DNA from: Eubacteriales bacterium
GTDB lineage: Bacteria > Bacillota > Clostridia > Oscillospirales > CAG-382
Assembly (NCBI GenBank): GCA_028702135.1
Contig: JAQVPJ010000022.1
Location: forward strand, 1-35,654
Reading direction: 5' to 3'
Length of the DNA stretch: 35,654 nt
How positions within the stretch are numbered: the stretch's first letter is position 1; every line of letters starts with the position of its first letter. Positions 26,139-34,066 of this stretch are shown in pieces. The position numbers were made by a program, and so were the translations under genes. The notes below the pieces were generated by a model. It was not told the origin of the DNA. It made no database searches and saw nothing but the letters and a program-made list of their open reading frames with translations.

Positions 26139-27035
26139 TTACTCCGCCGACTCAACCGATTCCTTGGACTCATCTTTTTCGGTGGGTATATATTTTTCTA
26201 TAATCGCATCTAAAGTGCCGTTTCCATCAAGATAAGAAAGCGCTTCGTTAACGGCATTTAACAGCTCGGTGTTCTCCTTTGCAATCGCCAGCGCGTAATC
26301 CTCGTCCGTATACGCCTCGTCGATAATACGAAGTCCCTCGTTCTTTGATACGAAAACCTTTGCAGGCTCATTATCAATAATAACAGCGTCAACTTTGTTT
26401 TGTGTAAGCGCAAGAACCGCTTCCATGCCTGTAACATAATCGTTTACGGATGCAATGCTCTCGTCGTCAGATGCATATATAGAACCGGTTGTTCCTAATT
26501 GTGTTCCGACCTTTTTACCTGCAAGGTCCTCAATGGACTGTATATCGGAATCTTCCTTTACTATTACTACCTGTGTTGCTTTCGTATAAGTATACGTAAA
26601 GCTTACATTCTTCAGACGCTTCTCGGTTATTGTCATTCCCGAAGCGCCTACATCCGCTTTTCCTGTCTGAACAGAGGCTATGATTGAATCGAATTTCATA
26701 TCGTCTATTTCAAGCTCAACATCCCAGAGATCGCAGATTGCCTGCATTATCTCAACATCGATACCTATAAAGTTACCGTTGTCATCCTTATACTCATAAG
26801 GAGGAAAGTCAGCGCTTGTAGCCATAATCAGCTTACCGGCGCTCTTTATGCTTTCGGGGGCAGCAGGTAATTCCTCGCTCTGATCCCCTGATTCATTCGT
26901 TGCGTCCGACTTGGAGGATATCTCTTTAGAAATCGTATCGGATGTGTCACTTGTTCCGGTTTTGCATCCCGAAAGTGCAAAGGGAACCAACATTAAAACC
27001 ACAAGTATGATAATAAGTGCTTTAATTTTTTTCAT
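26139..27035 (-). CDS. Polar amino-acid ABC importer substrate-binding lipoprotein
   Basis: A 298-residue lipoprotein: signal peptide with lipobox LSGC (lipidated C24), a Ser/Thr/Asp-rich linker to about residue 60, then a two-lobe family 3 binding domain. Landmarks are FPPYEYKD, GIDVEIMQAI, GKADVGASGMTITEKR (the Arg that usually binds the amino-acid carboxylate), KVGTQLGTTGS and VIIDNEPA. It delivers an amino acid to the permease. The downstream argS points to arginine or another cationic amino acid, but the pocket cannot be read for certain. ATG 27035 has AGAGGAGAT upstream. Only about 55 bases separate it from the rpsI terminator; that AT-rich gap has -10-like boxes but no good -35. Confidence 0.94.
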   Translation of the reverse strand: MKKIKALIIILVVLMLVPFALSGCKTGTSDTSDTISKEISSKSDATNESGDQSEELPAAPESIKSAGKLIMATSADFPPYEYKDDNGNFIGIDVEIMQAICDLWDVELEIDDMKFDSIIASVQTGKADVGASGMTITEKRLKNVSFTYTYTKATQVVIVKEDSDIQSIEDLAGKKVGTQLGTTGSIYASDDESIASVNDYVTGMEAVLALTQNKVDAVIIDNEPAKVFVSKNEGLRIIDEAYTDEDYALAIAKENTELLNAVNEALSYLDGNGTLDAIIEKYIPTEKDESKESVESAE

Positions 27036-27087
27036 TATAATCTCCTCTTTTTTTATAATATTATATGTATAATTATTAATTTTGGAT

Positions 27088-27126
27088 TTTTATTTGAAGA
27101 AACCGGCACAGAAAAACCATGCCGGT
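27088..27126 (-). terminator. Intrinsic terminator of the rplM-rpsI operon
   Basis: On the - strand ACCGGCA (27126-27120) pairs with TGCCGGT (27108-27102) around an 11-base loop, followed by TTCTTCAAAT. It begins about 20 bases after the rpsI stop codon and separates the ribosomal operon from the importer genes. Confidence 0.75.
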
Positions 27127-27146
27127 CAAGTATAAGCCGCGGATAA

Positions 27147-27551
27147 TTAACGCTTGCTGAACTGCGATGCTCTTCTTGCTGCTTTCAAACCGTACTTCTT
27201 TCTTTCCTTCATACGAGGGTCACGGGTAAGGAATCCTGCCCTTTTAAGCGGAATACGGTACTCCTCGCTCGCTTGAAGAAGTGCTCTTGCAATTCCGTGT
27301 CTGATAGCACCCGCCTGTCCGGAAACACCGCCGCCGACTACATTGCAAATCACATCGAATTTGCCGGTAGTGTTGGTAACTCCGAAGGGCTGACGTACAA
27401 CATACTTCAATGTATCAAGACCAAAGTAATCTTCGATATCTCTTTTGTTGATCGTTATTGCTCCCGAACCGGGTATAAGACGGACGCGGGCAATGCTGCT
27501 CTTTCTTCTGCCGGTGCCGTAAAAATAGGGTATAGCCGATTGATATGTCAT
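27147..27551 (-). CDS. rpsI: 30S ribosomal protein S9
   Basis: A 134-residue protein with the S9 hallmarks [14 protein letters not shown], the GGG[16 protein letters not shown] loop and a basic C-terminus ending SQFSKR, whose last Arg normally reaches the P-site tRNA. It sits 14 bases after rplM, the standard bacterial pair, with AAGGAGGAC directly following the rplM stop codon. Confidence 0.98.
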   Translation of the reverse strand: MTYQSAIPYFYGTGRRKSSIARVRLIPGSGAITINKRDIEDYFGLDTLKYVVRQPFGVTNTTGKFDVICNVVGGGVSGQAGAIRHGIARALLQASEEYRIPLKRAGFLTRDPRMKERKKYGLKAARRASQFSKR

Positions 27552-27565
27552 TCTTTGCGTCCTCC

Positions 27566-27997
27566 TTATTTAACTTCTATGGGAATGGGCTTCTGTGCCT
27601 GTTGTTTATGCTCACTGCCCTTATATACATGTAAGCGAGTGATGCTTGCGTCGCCTATCTTGTTTTTCGGGAGCATTCCCTTAACCGCAAGCTCTATTGC
27701 CATCTCGGGCTTTGTTGACATGAGCGAGCGGTATTTTACTTCTTTTAATCCGCCGATATAACCGCTGTGGCGGCGATAATACTTCTGATCAAGCTTCTTG
27801 CCTGTCAACACGACTTTATCTGCGTTTATAACTACGACGCACTCGCCGCAGTCGACATGAGGTGTATATTCGGGACGATGCTTACCATTAAGAATTGTTG
27901 CAGCAAGAACCGCTACCTTGCCAAGAACTTTATCCTTAGCGTCGATAACATACCACTTGCGCTCAATCGTCTCTTTTTTCGCCATGAATGTAGACAT
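27566..27997 (-). CDS. rplM: 50S ribosomal protein L13
   Basis: The 143-residue product matches L13 length and contains [40 protein letters not shown] and the AVKGMLPKN segment. ATG 27997 is chosen because GAAAGGA lies nine bases upstream. A longer frame to 28042 is ruled out because its start codon overlaps the -10 box at 28041-28046, so it would not be transcribed. It is first in the rplM-rpsI operon. Confidence 0.97.
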   Translation of the reverse strand: MSTFMAKKETIERKWYVIDAKDKVLGKVAVLAATILNGKHRPEYTPHVDCGECVVVINADKVVLTGKKLDQKYYRRHSGYIGGLKEVKYRSLMSTKPEMAIELAVKGMLPKNKIGDASITRLHVYKGSEHKQQAQKPIPIEVK

Positions 27998-28040
27998 TTT
28001 CTTTGTTCCTTTCAAATCATCTTGTTTTATGCGCTTACTC

Positions 28041-28068
28041 ATTATAACAGCATTTTTCGGTTTGTCAA
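28041..28068 (-). promoter_or_regulatory. Consensus sigma-A promoter of rplM-rpsI
   Basis: On the - strand: perfect TTGACA (28068-28063), 16-base spacer, perfect TATAAT (28046-28041). Transcription should start near 28034, giving a leader of about 37 bases. That leaves little room for a classical structured L13 leader, and none was recognised. Confidence 0.88.
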
Positions 28069-28171
28069 TAGCATTTATATAACTTTTTTCGTTATTCGGG
28101 GTTTTTCTTTTGTTTTGTCGCTTTTCCTTCTGTTATCTAACTTTTGATTTACGCTATTTACAAAAATAATA

Positions 28172-28200
28172 TTGATTAAAGGAATAAACAGCGATATAAT
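28172..28200 (+). promoter_or_regulatory. sigma-A type promoter of the TtcA-like/PHP pair
   Basis: TTGATT (28172-28177), 17-base spacer, TATAAT (28195-28200), 34 bases ahead of ATG 28235. Its position inside the longer upstream reading frame argues for the 28235 start. Confidence 0.78.
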
Positions 28201-28234
28201 TAAGCGAAAACATCGGTTGATAAAGGACAACATT

Positions 28235-29005
28235 ATGATTGAAATAAAATCCATACAACAGATTCTCTCATATACCCGCCGTGCGATTTCGGATTATGAT
28301 ATGATATGCGGGGGCGACCGAATCGCCGTCGGTGTATCCGGGGGTAAGGACAGTCTTACTCTGTTGTGCGCGATGAGGGAGCTTCAGCGTTTTTTTCCAA
28401 GTCGTTTTGAGGTGTTGCCCATAACGATAGAGATGGGCTTTCCCGATTCAAATACCGATAACATTGATGAGTTGTGCGGGTATTTGGGTTTAAAACCGAA
28501 CTATTTCCATACGGAAATATACAAAATAGTCTTTGAATTAAGAAACGAAAAAAACCCCTGCTCTCTCTGTGCTAATATTAGAAGGGGAGCTCTCAACCGA
28601 GCTGCTGCCGAGCTCGGTTGCAACAAGGTTGCGCTCGCACATCATTTTGAAGACACGATCGAGACATTCTACATGAATCTGTTCAACAACGGCAGAATAG
28701 ACTGCTTTTCGCCCGTTACCTATCTTGAAAGAGCGCATTTAACTGTAATACGCCCTTTTATATATGTTCCTGAAAAGGAGATAAAGCATTTTATTCGTGT
28801 CTGCGGGATTACTACCTCACCCAAAAGCTGCCCTGCAGACGGCAGCACCGACCGTTTTAGGACAAAGGAGTTGCTCAACTCCCTCTCCAAAACCGACAAG
28901 GGAATAAAGCAGCGGCTGTTCGGAGCGATGGAAAAAGCGGGGGTGGGTGGGTTTAAAGTCTGCCCCAGGCAAAGAAAATACTTAAAAACAGGAGATTTGA
29001 AATGA
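28235..29005 (+). CDS. TtcA-family PP-loop tRNA sulfurtransferase-like protein
   Basis: A 256-residue protein from ATG 28235, with AAAGGACA eight bases upstream. The PP-loop ATP-pyrophosphatase motif SGGKDS is at 35-40. C109-S-L-C112 is followed by RRG, AHHFEDTIET and a third cysteine C199 in KSCPADG. In E. coli TtcA the equivalent CxxC and a later Cys hold a [4Fe-4S] cluster used to make 2-thiocytidine at tRNA position 32. All three are present, so sulfuration of tRNA C32 is the natural guess. Some Firmicutes homologues have untested functions, however, so I leave the symbol empty. The last four bases overlap the PHP gene (ATGA), so the two are translationally coupled. The gene diverges from rplM. 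Confidence 0.85.
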   Translation: MIEIKSIQQILSYTRRAISDYDMICGGDRIAVGVSGGKDSLTLLCAMRELQRFFPSRFEVLPITIEMGFPDSNTDNIDELCGYLGLKPNYFHTEIYKIVFELRNEKNPCSLCANIRRGALNRAAAELGCNKVALAHHFEDTIETFYMNLFNNGRIDCFSPVTYLERAHLTVIRPFIYVPEKEIKHFIRVCGITTSPKSCPADGSTDRFRTKELLNSLSKTDKGIKQRLFGAMEKAGVGGFKVCPRQRKYLKTGDLK

Positions 29006-29859
29006 GAGATTATCATATCCATTATTATATCGATCGATGTGCAGACAATGAGATGACATTTCCGAACATTGAAGAAAAGTGTATTGAGCTGGGAATTACC
29101 GAGGGTACTGTAGTCAAGCATTATTCCTCCTCAATGCCGAATGGTCAAGAGGACTGGATATGCTGGCATAAAACCGTTCCTGAACAGTGGAGGCAATATC
29201 TTGATGAATACGCATCTTATGAACCGAAAAGGATGATTATCCATTCGGGTGTCGAAACCGAACTGTGTAACGAGGCAGGAGATATAAACATACCGATTGA
29301 GGAACAGCAGAAAATCGATATGGTTCAACTCTCTGTTCACTATATGATAGACCTTGACTGCCTGCCGATGACCCTGCTTTTATATCCCAATCTAAACTTT
29401 TGTCCCGCTTATAACAACGACGATGGAAAACGCATTGTGGAGGAATGGCGGCAAAAAACCATACAAGCAGGCGAGGAAAATATTATCATTGGTTTGGTAA
29501 ACGGATATATCAACGCCATTAAACGCTTCCCCAAAGTAAAATCCTTAGCGCATATGGCGGATGGCTTAAAACCGCTTCGTACATATCTTGTGGATGTAGA
29601 CAGGGTTACGATAAAACGGACCATTGAGATAATGGAGCCGCTTATGCGCCTTATGGCGGAAAAAGGTGTTGTATGGGAGCTATTGAACGAATACGCCAAC
29701 CCTGAAATTCTAAAAAGGGCGAACCAGCTTGGTGTAGGCTTTACTGCTTCTGCAGACGGACATTACCTTGAAAGCGGCTGGGGGCCGCTTTTAAAGCACC
29801 GCGAAGCGGAGGACTTCCTTGATAGCCTGTCCCTGAGAAGGGGAAGGATTGAGTTTTAA
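29002..29859 (+). CDS. PHP-domain metal-dependent phosphoesterase
   Basis: A 285-residue PHP-fold protein. Likely metal ligands are visible in order: H5-x-H7 (YHIHYY), H40, E85 after HSGVE, H113 in QLSVHY, H184 in LAHMADG, and D252-x-H254 in SADGHY. Such domains hydrolyse phosphomonoesters such as histidinol phosphate, or nucleotides such as pAp. The sequence does not look like a standard HisK, lacking the typical spacing of that family, so the substrate is unknown. It starts inside the stop of the TtcA-like gene with AGGAGAT upstream. Close coupling suggests it acts on a product of, or repairs a substrate for, that tRNA-modification reaction; this is inference. Confidence 0.83.
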   Translation: MRDYHIHYYIDRCADNEMTFPNIEEKCIELGITEGTVVKHYSSSMPNGQEDWICWHKTVPEQWRQYLDEYASYEPKRMIIHSGVETELCNEAGDINIPIEEQQKIDMVQLSVHYMIDLDCLPMTLLLYPNLNFCPAYNNDDGKRIVEEWRQKTIQAGEENIIIGLVNGYINAIKRFPKVKSLAHMADGLKPLRTYLVDVDRVTIKRTIEIMEPLMRLMAEKGVVWELLNEYANPEILKRANQLGVGFTASADGHYLESGWGPLLKHREAEDFLDSLSLRRGRIEF

Positions 29860-29894
29860 AGCAACTTCATTATCTTCCTGATTGCAATCTGTAA

Positions 29895-29928
29895 AAAGCC
29901 TTCTCGGTTTGAGAAAGCTTTTTATATT
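29895..29928. terminator. Bidirectional intrinsic terminator after the PHP gene
   Basis: AAAGCCTTCTC (29895-29905) pairs with GAGAAAGCTTT (29911-29921) with one mismatch and a five-base loop. The + side continues TTATATT. The - side continues TTTTTACAG after the stem, so the structure can also stop the leftward membrane protein gene that ends at 29927. Confidence 0.8.
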
Positions 29929-30358
29929 ATCTTACCTGCCTGCGGAGCTTTTTTAACCTTCTTTTTGTGCTCGGTTTGATTCTTGTTCCTGCGAGTATTC
30001 CTAAAGCAGACGACACGATTAGCACCGCCGGCGGGAAGAACGCTTCCCGGAAACCACCCGAAAACGTGCTTGAAATCAGAGCGACAATCACGATAATAAT
30101 AAGATTCCCCAGACAAGTATAAATACCTGCCCGAATCGGCTGCTCCTTATAGTCGTTGGCTGATTTTAGAGCTGAAATAAAACCGCCTGCAAATACCGCA
30201 AACAGCGCCATGGGAAAAATAACGCTTAACGGATTGCCAATTTTTAGCGCCGCAAAAGATAATATAACCGATGAGATAAGCATTATTGCAGGTCCCAATA
30301 TAATGCCTGTCAAAACCACACGCATAATAGAGCTGCTTTTATTCACTTTATTCTTCAT
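29927..30358 (-). CDS. Four-helix membrane protein, possibly TIGR04086-like
   Basis: A 143-residue protein with four hydrophobic helices (roughly 13-35, 42-62, 75-97 and 102-123), Gly/Ala-rich, and a very basic C-terminal tail (RRLKKLRR). Size and layout resemble the small Firmicutes membrane family TIGR04086/DUF3792; I am not certain. Function is unknown. ATG 30358 is used; a TTG at 30385 in frame overlaps the AAAGGAAGG ribosome site, which therefore must serve the ATG. It lies 53 bases after the P-loop ATPase gene and is probably co-transcribed. Confidence 0.65.
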   Translation of the reverse strand: MKNKVNKSSSIMRVVLTGIILGPAIMLISSVILSFAALKIGNPLSVIFPMALFAVFAGGFISALKSANDYKEQPIRAGIYTCLGNLIIIVIVALISSTFSGGFREAFFPPAVLIVSSALGILAGTRIKPSTKRRLKKLRRQVR

Positions 30359-30411
30359 ATATACAGTATCCCTTCCTTTATACAATATATATGGCTGAGT
30401 TTTCCTGTTTA

Positions 30412-31467
30412 TTACCCAAATATCTCCTGAAGGAATTTATTTGTATAATCAGTAAGACGCGCAAAATCCATCGAGCGGATATATATTCGCTCAATATTTT
30501 CGTGTATGCGGCGTGCTTCTTTGAAATACTGGCTCGCTGTTTCGAGAAGCAGATCATACAGTTTGTATGAAGCCCTTGCTTTTTGTCTTATGGTCTTGAA
30601 GCCCTCCTTATCTATAAAGCGTGACATATTAATCGGTTTGTTTACGCAAGCGGAGTTTTCGAGCCGCACATAATTATGTTCTGATACAAAGAGCAGGTCC
30701 TCCTGAGGGAAATAAATCGCCTCGGGTCTTGACAAATCGATCGGATCATAAGATATTATACGCTGCGCGTCCACCTTTTCGGCATATCTCTTAATTAACT
30801 TGAGGAATTTATGCGCAATATCGAATTTGTCCCTTATCAAATAAACGCTCCCTGCGTCTGAAAAAGTCGGCAGACTGTCTAAGCCGTTTCCGTTAAAAGC
30901 TGTCTGTATGCGTATACTCTCGCTGCCTCCTGATGATTTTAGCAGCTTTTTGCACATCCTTTCCGCAAACGATTTCATCTTTTCATCAAGAGTAACTCCC
31001 GATATTAACGAGCTCCTTAACTCCCTTATGCTTCCGGCTGCGGATAATATGCGAAAAGCCTGATCATAACGTTCTTTTTTTCTGTCTATAAGAGACATCA
31101 GTTCCCTGCGCCTTTCCTTCAGCTTTTCATCATCCCAAAACGCACCTAAATTTATAATGCTTTCCCTGACGGAGGGATATTTAACATCCATAAGGTGCGG
31201 TGCCGTACCGTCGACTATAGCAAGACTCGATTCGGGTATCAGAATACCATCAAACGAGGTTGTATCCGCTGAACATCGGATATATTCGACACTCTTACCC
31301 TCTCTTAGAGCACGTTCTCCCACCCGTTTCATAAAAGTGGACTTTCCGCTGCCTGCAGAGCCTTTTAATATGTATACCTTTTTATATTTATCGTCTATGA
31401 TTTCATTAAAGCAGGAGACATAGCCGTTTTTTGTATTCGCCCCCGCAAAATATTCTGTTTTGTTTTT
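30412..31467 (-). CDS. Duplicated P-loop ATPase, PRK06851-like, with degenerate second site
   Basis: A 351-residue cytoplasmic protein. Residues 5-90 hold an ATPase core with Walker A GSAGSGKST (37-45) after KKVYILK and a following RCSADTTSFDGILIPE strand. A helical insert with charged coiled-coil character (112-182) leads to a second copy of the core (about 190-270) in which SVYLIR (208-213) is followed by DKFDIAHKF where the P-loop should be, then SYDPIDLSRPEAIYFPQE in register with the first copy. The family is conserved in Firmicutes but of unknown function, and other members as I recall them keep two P-loops. ATG 31467 follows GGGGGTAAT; an upstream ATG at 31494 has no ribosome site. Confidence 0.82.
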   Translation of the reverse strand, partial: KNKTEYFAGANTKNGYVSCFNEIIDDKYKKVYILKGSAGSGKSTFMKRVGERALREGKSVEYIRCSADTTSFDGILIPESSLAIVDGTAPHLMDVKYPSVRESIINLGAFWDDEKLKERRRELMSLIDRKKERYDQAFRILSAAGSIRELRSSLISGVTLDEKMKSFAERMCKKLLKSSGGSESIRIQTAFNGNGLDSLPTFSDAGSVYLIRDKFDIAHKFLKLIKRYAEKVDAQRIISYDPIDLSRPEAIYFPQEDLLFVSEHNYVRLENSACVNKPINMSRFIDKEGFKTIRQKARASYKLYDLLLETASQYFKEARRIHENIERIYIRSMDFARLTDYTNKFLQEIFG

Positions 31468-31496
31468 CATCTTAATTATTACCCCCAAAAACATAC

Positions 31497-31525
31497 TTGA
31501 CTTAATACCGAAAAAGAAATATAAT
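31497..31525 (+). promoter_or_regulatory. sigma-A type promoter of the sugar kinase gene
   Basis: TTGACT (31497-31502), 17-base spacer, TATAAT (31520-31525). The leader to ATG 31632 is about 100 bases, contains no obvious terminator or riboswitch fold, and ends in AGAAAGG. Confidence 0.82.
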
Positions 31526-31631
31526 ACAAGAATACTATATGTTATGCATTGCTTTAGTGTTTTGCTTATACATTATTCACACTTCAACTAGCATAACAAC
31601 GCATATCCACCCATCAGAAAGGCTTGGTTCA

Positions 31632-32654
31632 ATGAAGAAAACAGTATGTTTCGGCGAGGTAATGCTTCGCCTGCAACCCCCGTCTTATCAGAGATTTCTA
31701 CAGGCAAGGAGCTTTGACGCCGTTTACGGAGGAGGAGAAGCTAATGTTGCAATATCGCTTTCCCAGTACGGACTCGACAGCGTATATGTAACAAAGCTAC
31801 CGAACAACCCGCTCGGAATCGCCTGCCGCAACGAGATTAGAAAATGGGGTGTAGACACAACAAAAATCGTATTCGGCGGTGACAGGCTGGGTATCTATTT
31901 CTGTGAAAAGGGTGCGTCCCAGCGTCCGTCAAACGTGATATATGACCGTGCCGGTTCCTCAATCTCGCGAGCTTCAGAAAGTGATTTCAACTGGGACGAG
32001 ATATTTGACGGCGCGGATTGGTTTCATTTTACGGGAATTACACCTGCTCTCGGCGACACGCTCGCCGCTATATGCGAAAAGGCATGTGCCGAAGCAAAAA
32101 AGCGTGATATAACTATTTCCTGCGATTTGAATTTCCGGAAAAAGCTTTGGAGCAGACAGAAAGCCGGAGAGGTAATGAGCAGGTTATGCAAATTTGTGGA
32201 TGTTCTGATTGCCAACGAGGAGGACAGTGCGGATGTATTCGATATACATTCGGCAAAAAGCGATATAAACAGCGGAGTGCTTTCTTATGAGGGATATACC
32301 GATGTAGCAAAACAGCTTATTGAGCGGTTTGGCTTTAAGTATGTGGCAATAACGCTGCGCGAATCTGTTTCCGCCTCTGTAAACAACTGGTCGGGAATGC
32401 TTTATGACGGCGACAAAGCGTATTTCTCCACCAAGTATTGCATTAATATCGTTGACCGCGTAGGCGGAGGCGATTCCTTCGGGGCCGGTCTTATCTATGC
32501 TATGTTAAATAAAAAAACACCCGCTGAGGCGATTGAGTTCGCTGCGGCTGCTTCCTGCTTGAAACATACGGTAGAGGGTGACTGTAATATTGCCACCGCC
32601 GCAGAGGTAGAATCCCTTATTAAAAACGGCGGGAGCGGCAGAGTACAGAGATAA
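31632..32654 (+). CDS. kdgK: PfkB-family sugar kinase, 2-dehydro-3-deoxygluconokinase-like
   Basis: A 340-residue ribokinase-fold enzyme. It has FGEVMLRLQPP at the start, the PfkB first signature region GGGEANVAISLSQYG (33-47), GIYFCEKGASQRPSNVIYDRAGS (a KDG-kinase-like lid region) and the second signature DRVGGGDSFGAG with catalytic D281. It would phosphorylate 2-keto-3-deoxygluconate in hexuronate or pectin breakdown; no aldolase (kdgA) or uronate isomerase is in the window, so the substrate assignment rests on family resemblance only. ATG 31632 is preferred to upstream in-frame ATGs because GAAAGG precedes it and residues before it are not kinase-like. The next gene follows after 42 bases. 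Confidence 0.85.
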   Translation: MKKTVCFGEVMLRLQPPSYQRFLQARSFDAVYGGGEANVAISLSQYGLDSVYVTKLPNNPLGIACRNEIRKWGVDTTKIVFGGDRLGIYFCEKGASQRPSNVIYDRAGSSISRASESDFNWDEIFDGADWFHFTGITPALGDTLAAICEKACAEAKKRDITISCDLNFRKKLWSRQKAGEVMSRLCKFVDVLIANEEDSADVFDIHSAKSDINSGVLSYEGYTDVAKQLIERFGFKYVAITLRESVSASVNNWSGMLYDGDKAYFSTKYCINIVDRVGGGDSFGAGLIYAMLNKKTPAEAIEFAAAASCLKHTVEGDCNIATAAEVESLIKNGGSGRVQR

Positions 32655-32696
32655 CATCTGTACACATAAAAACTTTGAAATACAGGAGGATTACTT

Positions 32697-33812
32697 ATGT
32701 ATTGTCCTTTTTGTGGCAGAGAAACTGCCGAAAACGCCGTTTTTTGCGGCAGCTGTGGTAAAAGACTCGAATCTGCTCCGTCAAATGAAAACAAACCGGA
32801 GGCTTTGTCACAAGAAAATACCCAATCCTCAGAGAATGTCAGTTATTATAACGGTTCGCAGGGTGGCCCCGGTTACCCTCCTTATCAGACAAAAAAGAAG
32901 TTTTTTAAAAAAAATGCCGTTATTATCTCTGCGATAGCGATATTTATCGCATTAGCTGTTATTGCCGGACTGATAATAACCTCTTCTTTTTCCGGTCCCG
33001 TCGCTTCTATATCAAAAGCGATTGTAAAGACCTTTAATTGCGACAGTTTTGATTTTAGCGCAAAAATATACGCGGGTGGCCAGTCTTTCGATTTTGATGG
33101 AACGATAGTTTTTAATCCGGAGGAGCGGATTTTCGAGTTATATGCCGAATATAAAGACTATTACGGACATGCTGCGTCTATATTGATTAAGGACGGCATC
33201 TCGGTATCCGATGAGGGTGATTACATAGACAGAGATGATATCAGCGAAGCACTTGACAGTATTTTCGATACATATGAAGATATTGCTTATGAGACCAAAA
33301 AGGAAAAAATCAACTGGAAAAAATTATTTAAAACACTGCATATCTATAATGATGATATAGATTATGAGCTCTTTGGCGAAGTTTTAAATAATTTTCTTGC
33401 GGATTTGAACGACCCCGATTATATAAACGAGCACTTAGGAGAGTATAAAAAGGAAAGAAAAGATAGTGGTACTGTTTATTCCTTCGACATCAATTCAAAA
33501 AAGCTCTCAGACGAACTGACAGATGTTTTCGGAGAGGTGTTCGATATCCGGCGACAGGAAACGTCAATAAGTAATAATTTCAACTCACTCACCTCGTCTA
33601 CTGTTGTTTATTCATCTGATAGCTATTCTGTCCCGTTTTTTGGCGGAGATGATTTTTTGATGGAGTTCACTTTAATGTCGGGCTACTTGTCGGAATTCTA
33701 CTTTGACACATCGGATCTTAATGTTGAGGTCACTCTGAGCAAATTCGGGGATACTGAAATAGACAGCGAGGTTATTGATAAATACAGCGAATATTTAGAA
33801 CAAAGCAAATAG
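32697..33812 (+). CDS. Zinc-ribbon membrane protein with large extracellular domain
   Basis: A 371-residue protein: N-terminal double-CxxC zinc ribbon (C3, C6, C17, C20), a Ser/Asn/Gln-rich linker, a basic stop KTKKKFFKK-like patch, one transmembrane helix (about 73-96) and an extracellular domain of about 275 residues rich in Asp, Tyr and Ser with repeated beta-strand patterns. The layout (cytosolic zinc ribbon, one helix, outside domain) is common in Firmicutes; the outer part is unrecognised. ATG 32697 has ACAGGAGGA upstream. It follows kdgK by 42 bases without a terminator and ends before a large hairpin at 33844-33924. Confidence 0.82.
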   Translation: MYCPFCGRETAENAVFCGSCGKRLESAPSNENKPEALSQENTQSSENVSYYNGSQGGPGYPPYQTKKKFFKKNAVIISAIAIFIALAVIAGLIITSSFSGPVASISKAIVKTFNCDSFDFSAKIYAGGQSFDFDGTIVFNPEERIFELYAEYKDYYGHAASILIKDGISVSDEGDYIDRDDISEALDSIFDTYEDIAYETKKEKINWKKLFKTLHIYNDDIDYELFGEVLNNFLADLNDPDYINEHLGEYKKERKDSGTVYSFDINSKKLSDELTDVFGEVFDIRRQETSISNNFNSLTSSTVVYSSDSYSVPFFGGDDFLMEFTLMSGYLSEFYFDTSDLNVEVTLSKFGDTEIDSEVIDKYSEYLEQSK

Positions 33813-33843
33813 GATTTAGCGATTTTTCGATATAATTATTATT

Positions 33844-33924
33844 GGGCATATACTAAAATATATCATATGAATTTATCACGGAATTCATTTGTCAGATATT
33901 GTTTGGTATATGCTCTTATTTTTT
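33844..33924 (+). terminator. Large branched hairpin with U-tract after the zinc-ribbon gene
   Basis: An outer stem GGGCATATAC (33844-33853) / GTATATGCTC (33906-33915), with one G-U pair, encloses an inner stem ATGAATT (33867-33873) / AATTCAT (33882-33888), and is followed by TTATTTTTT. It is longer than an ordinary terminator but ends correctly for one. The rest of 33813-34066 is AT-rich with no gene seen. Confidence 0.65.
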
Positions 33925-34066
33925 AATCTGTATTATTTAAACTATAAAAGGAAAACTATGTATCTGTTTTTGGCAAAAACTTATATTAAATAACATTTTT
34001 GTTTTTCTGGTTTCTACACATAATATAATCGGCTCCGAAAATATTTCTATTATAAAAGGAGAAGAA

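Noticed and set aside
27036-27126. T-box or other riboswitch ahead of the amino-acid importer-argS operon
   Set aside because: The space is too short, and neither a T-box core motif nor an anticodon-like specifier loop is seen. The only hairpin is the rpsI terminator.
27998-28034. An L13 autoregulatory leader RNA
   Set aside because: The predicted leader is only about 37 bases and shows no obvious paired structure matching that element.
27998-28042. A longer L13 with 15 extra N-terminal residues
   Set aside because: The start codon would overlap the -10 box of a perfect TTGACA/TATAAT promoter, and GAAAGGA is correctly placed for the internal ATG at 27997.
28172-28234. A TTG start 21 codons upstream for the TtcA-like gene
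   Set aside because: The stretch coincides with the promoter (28172-28200) and is not conserved-looking. ATG 28235 has its own ribosome site.
31539-31631. A 31-residue hydrophobic N-terminal extension on the sugar kinase
   Set aside because: Cytosolic PfkB kinases have no signal sequence; the extension lies in the leader and the ATG at 31632 follows GAAAGG.
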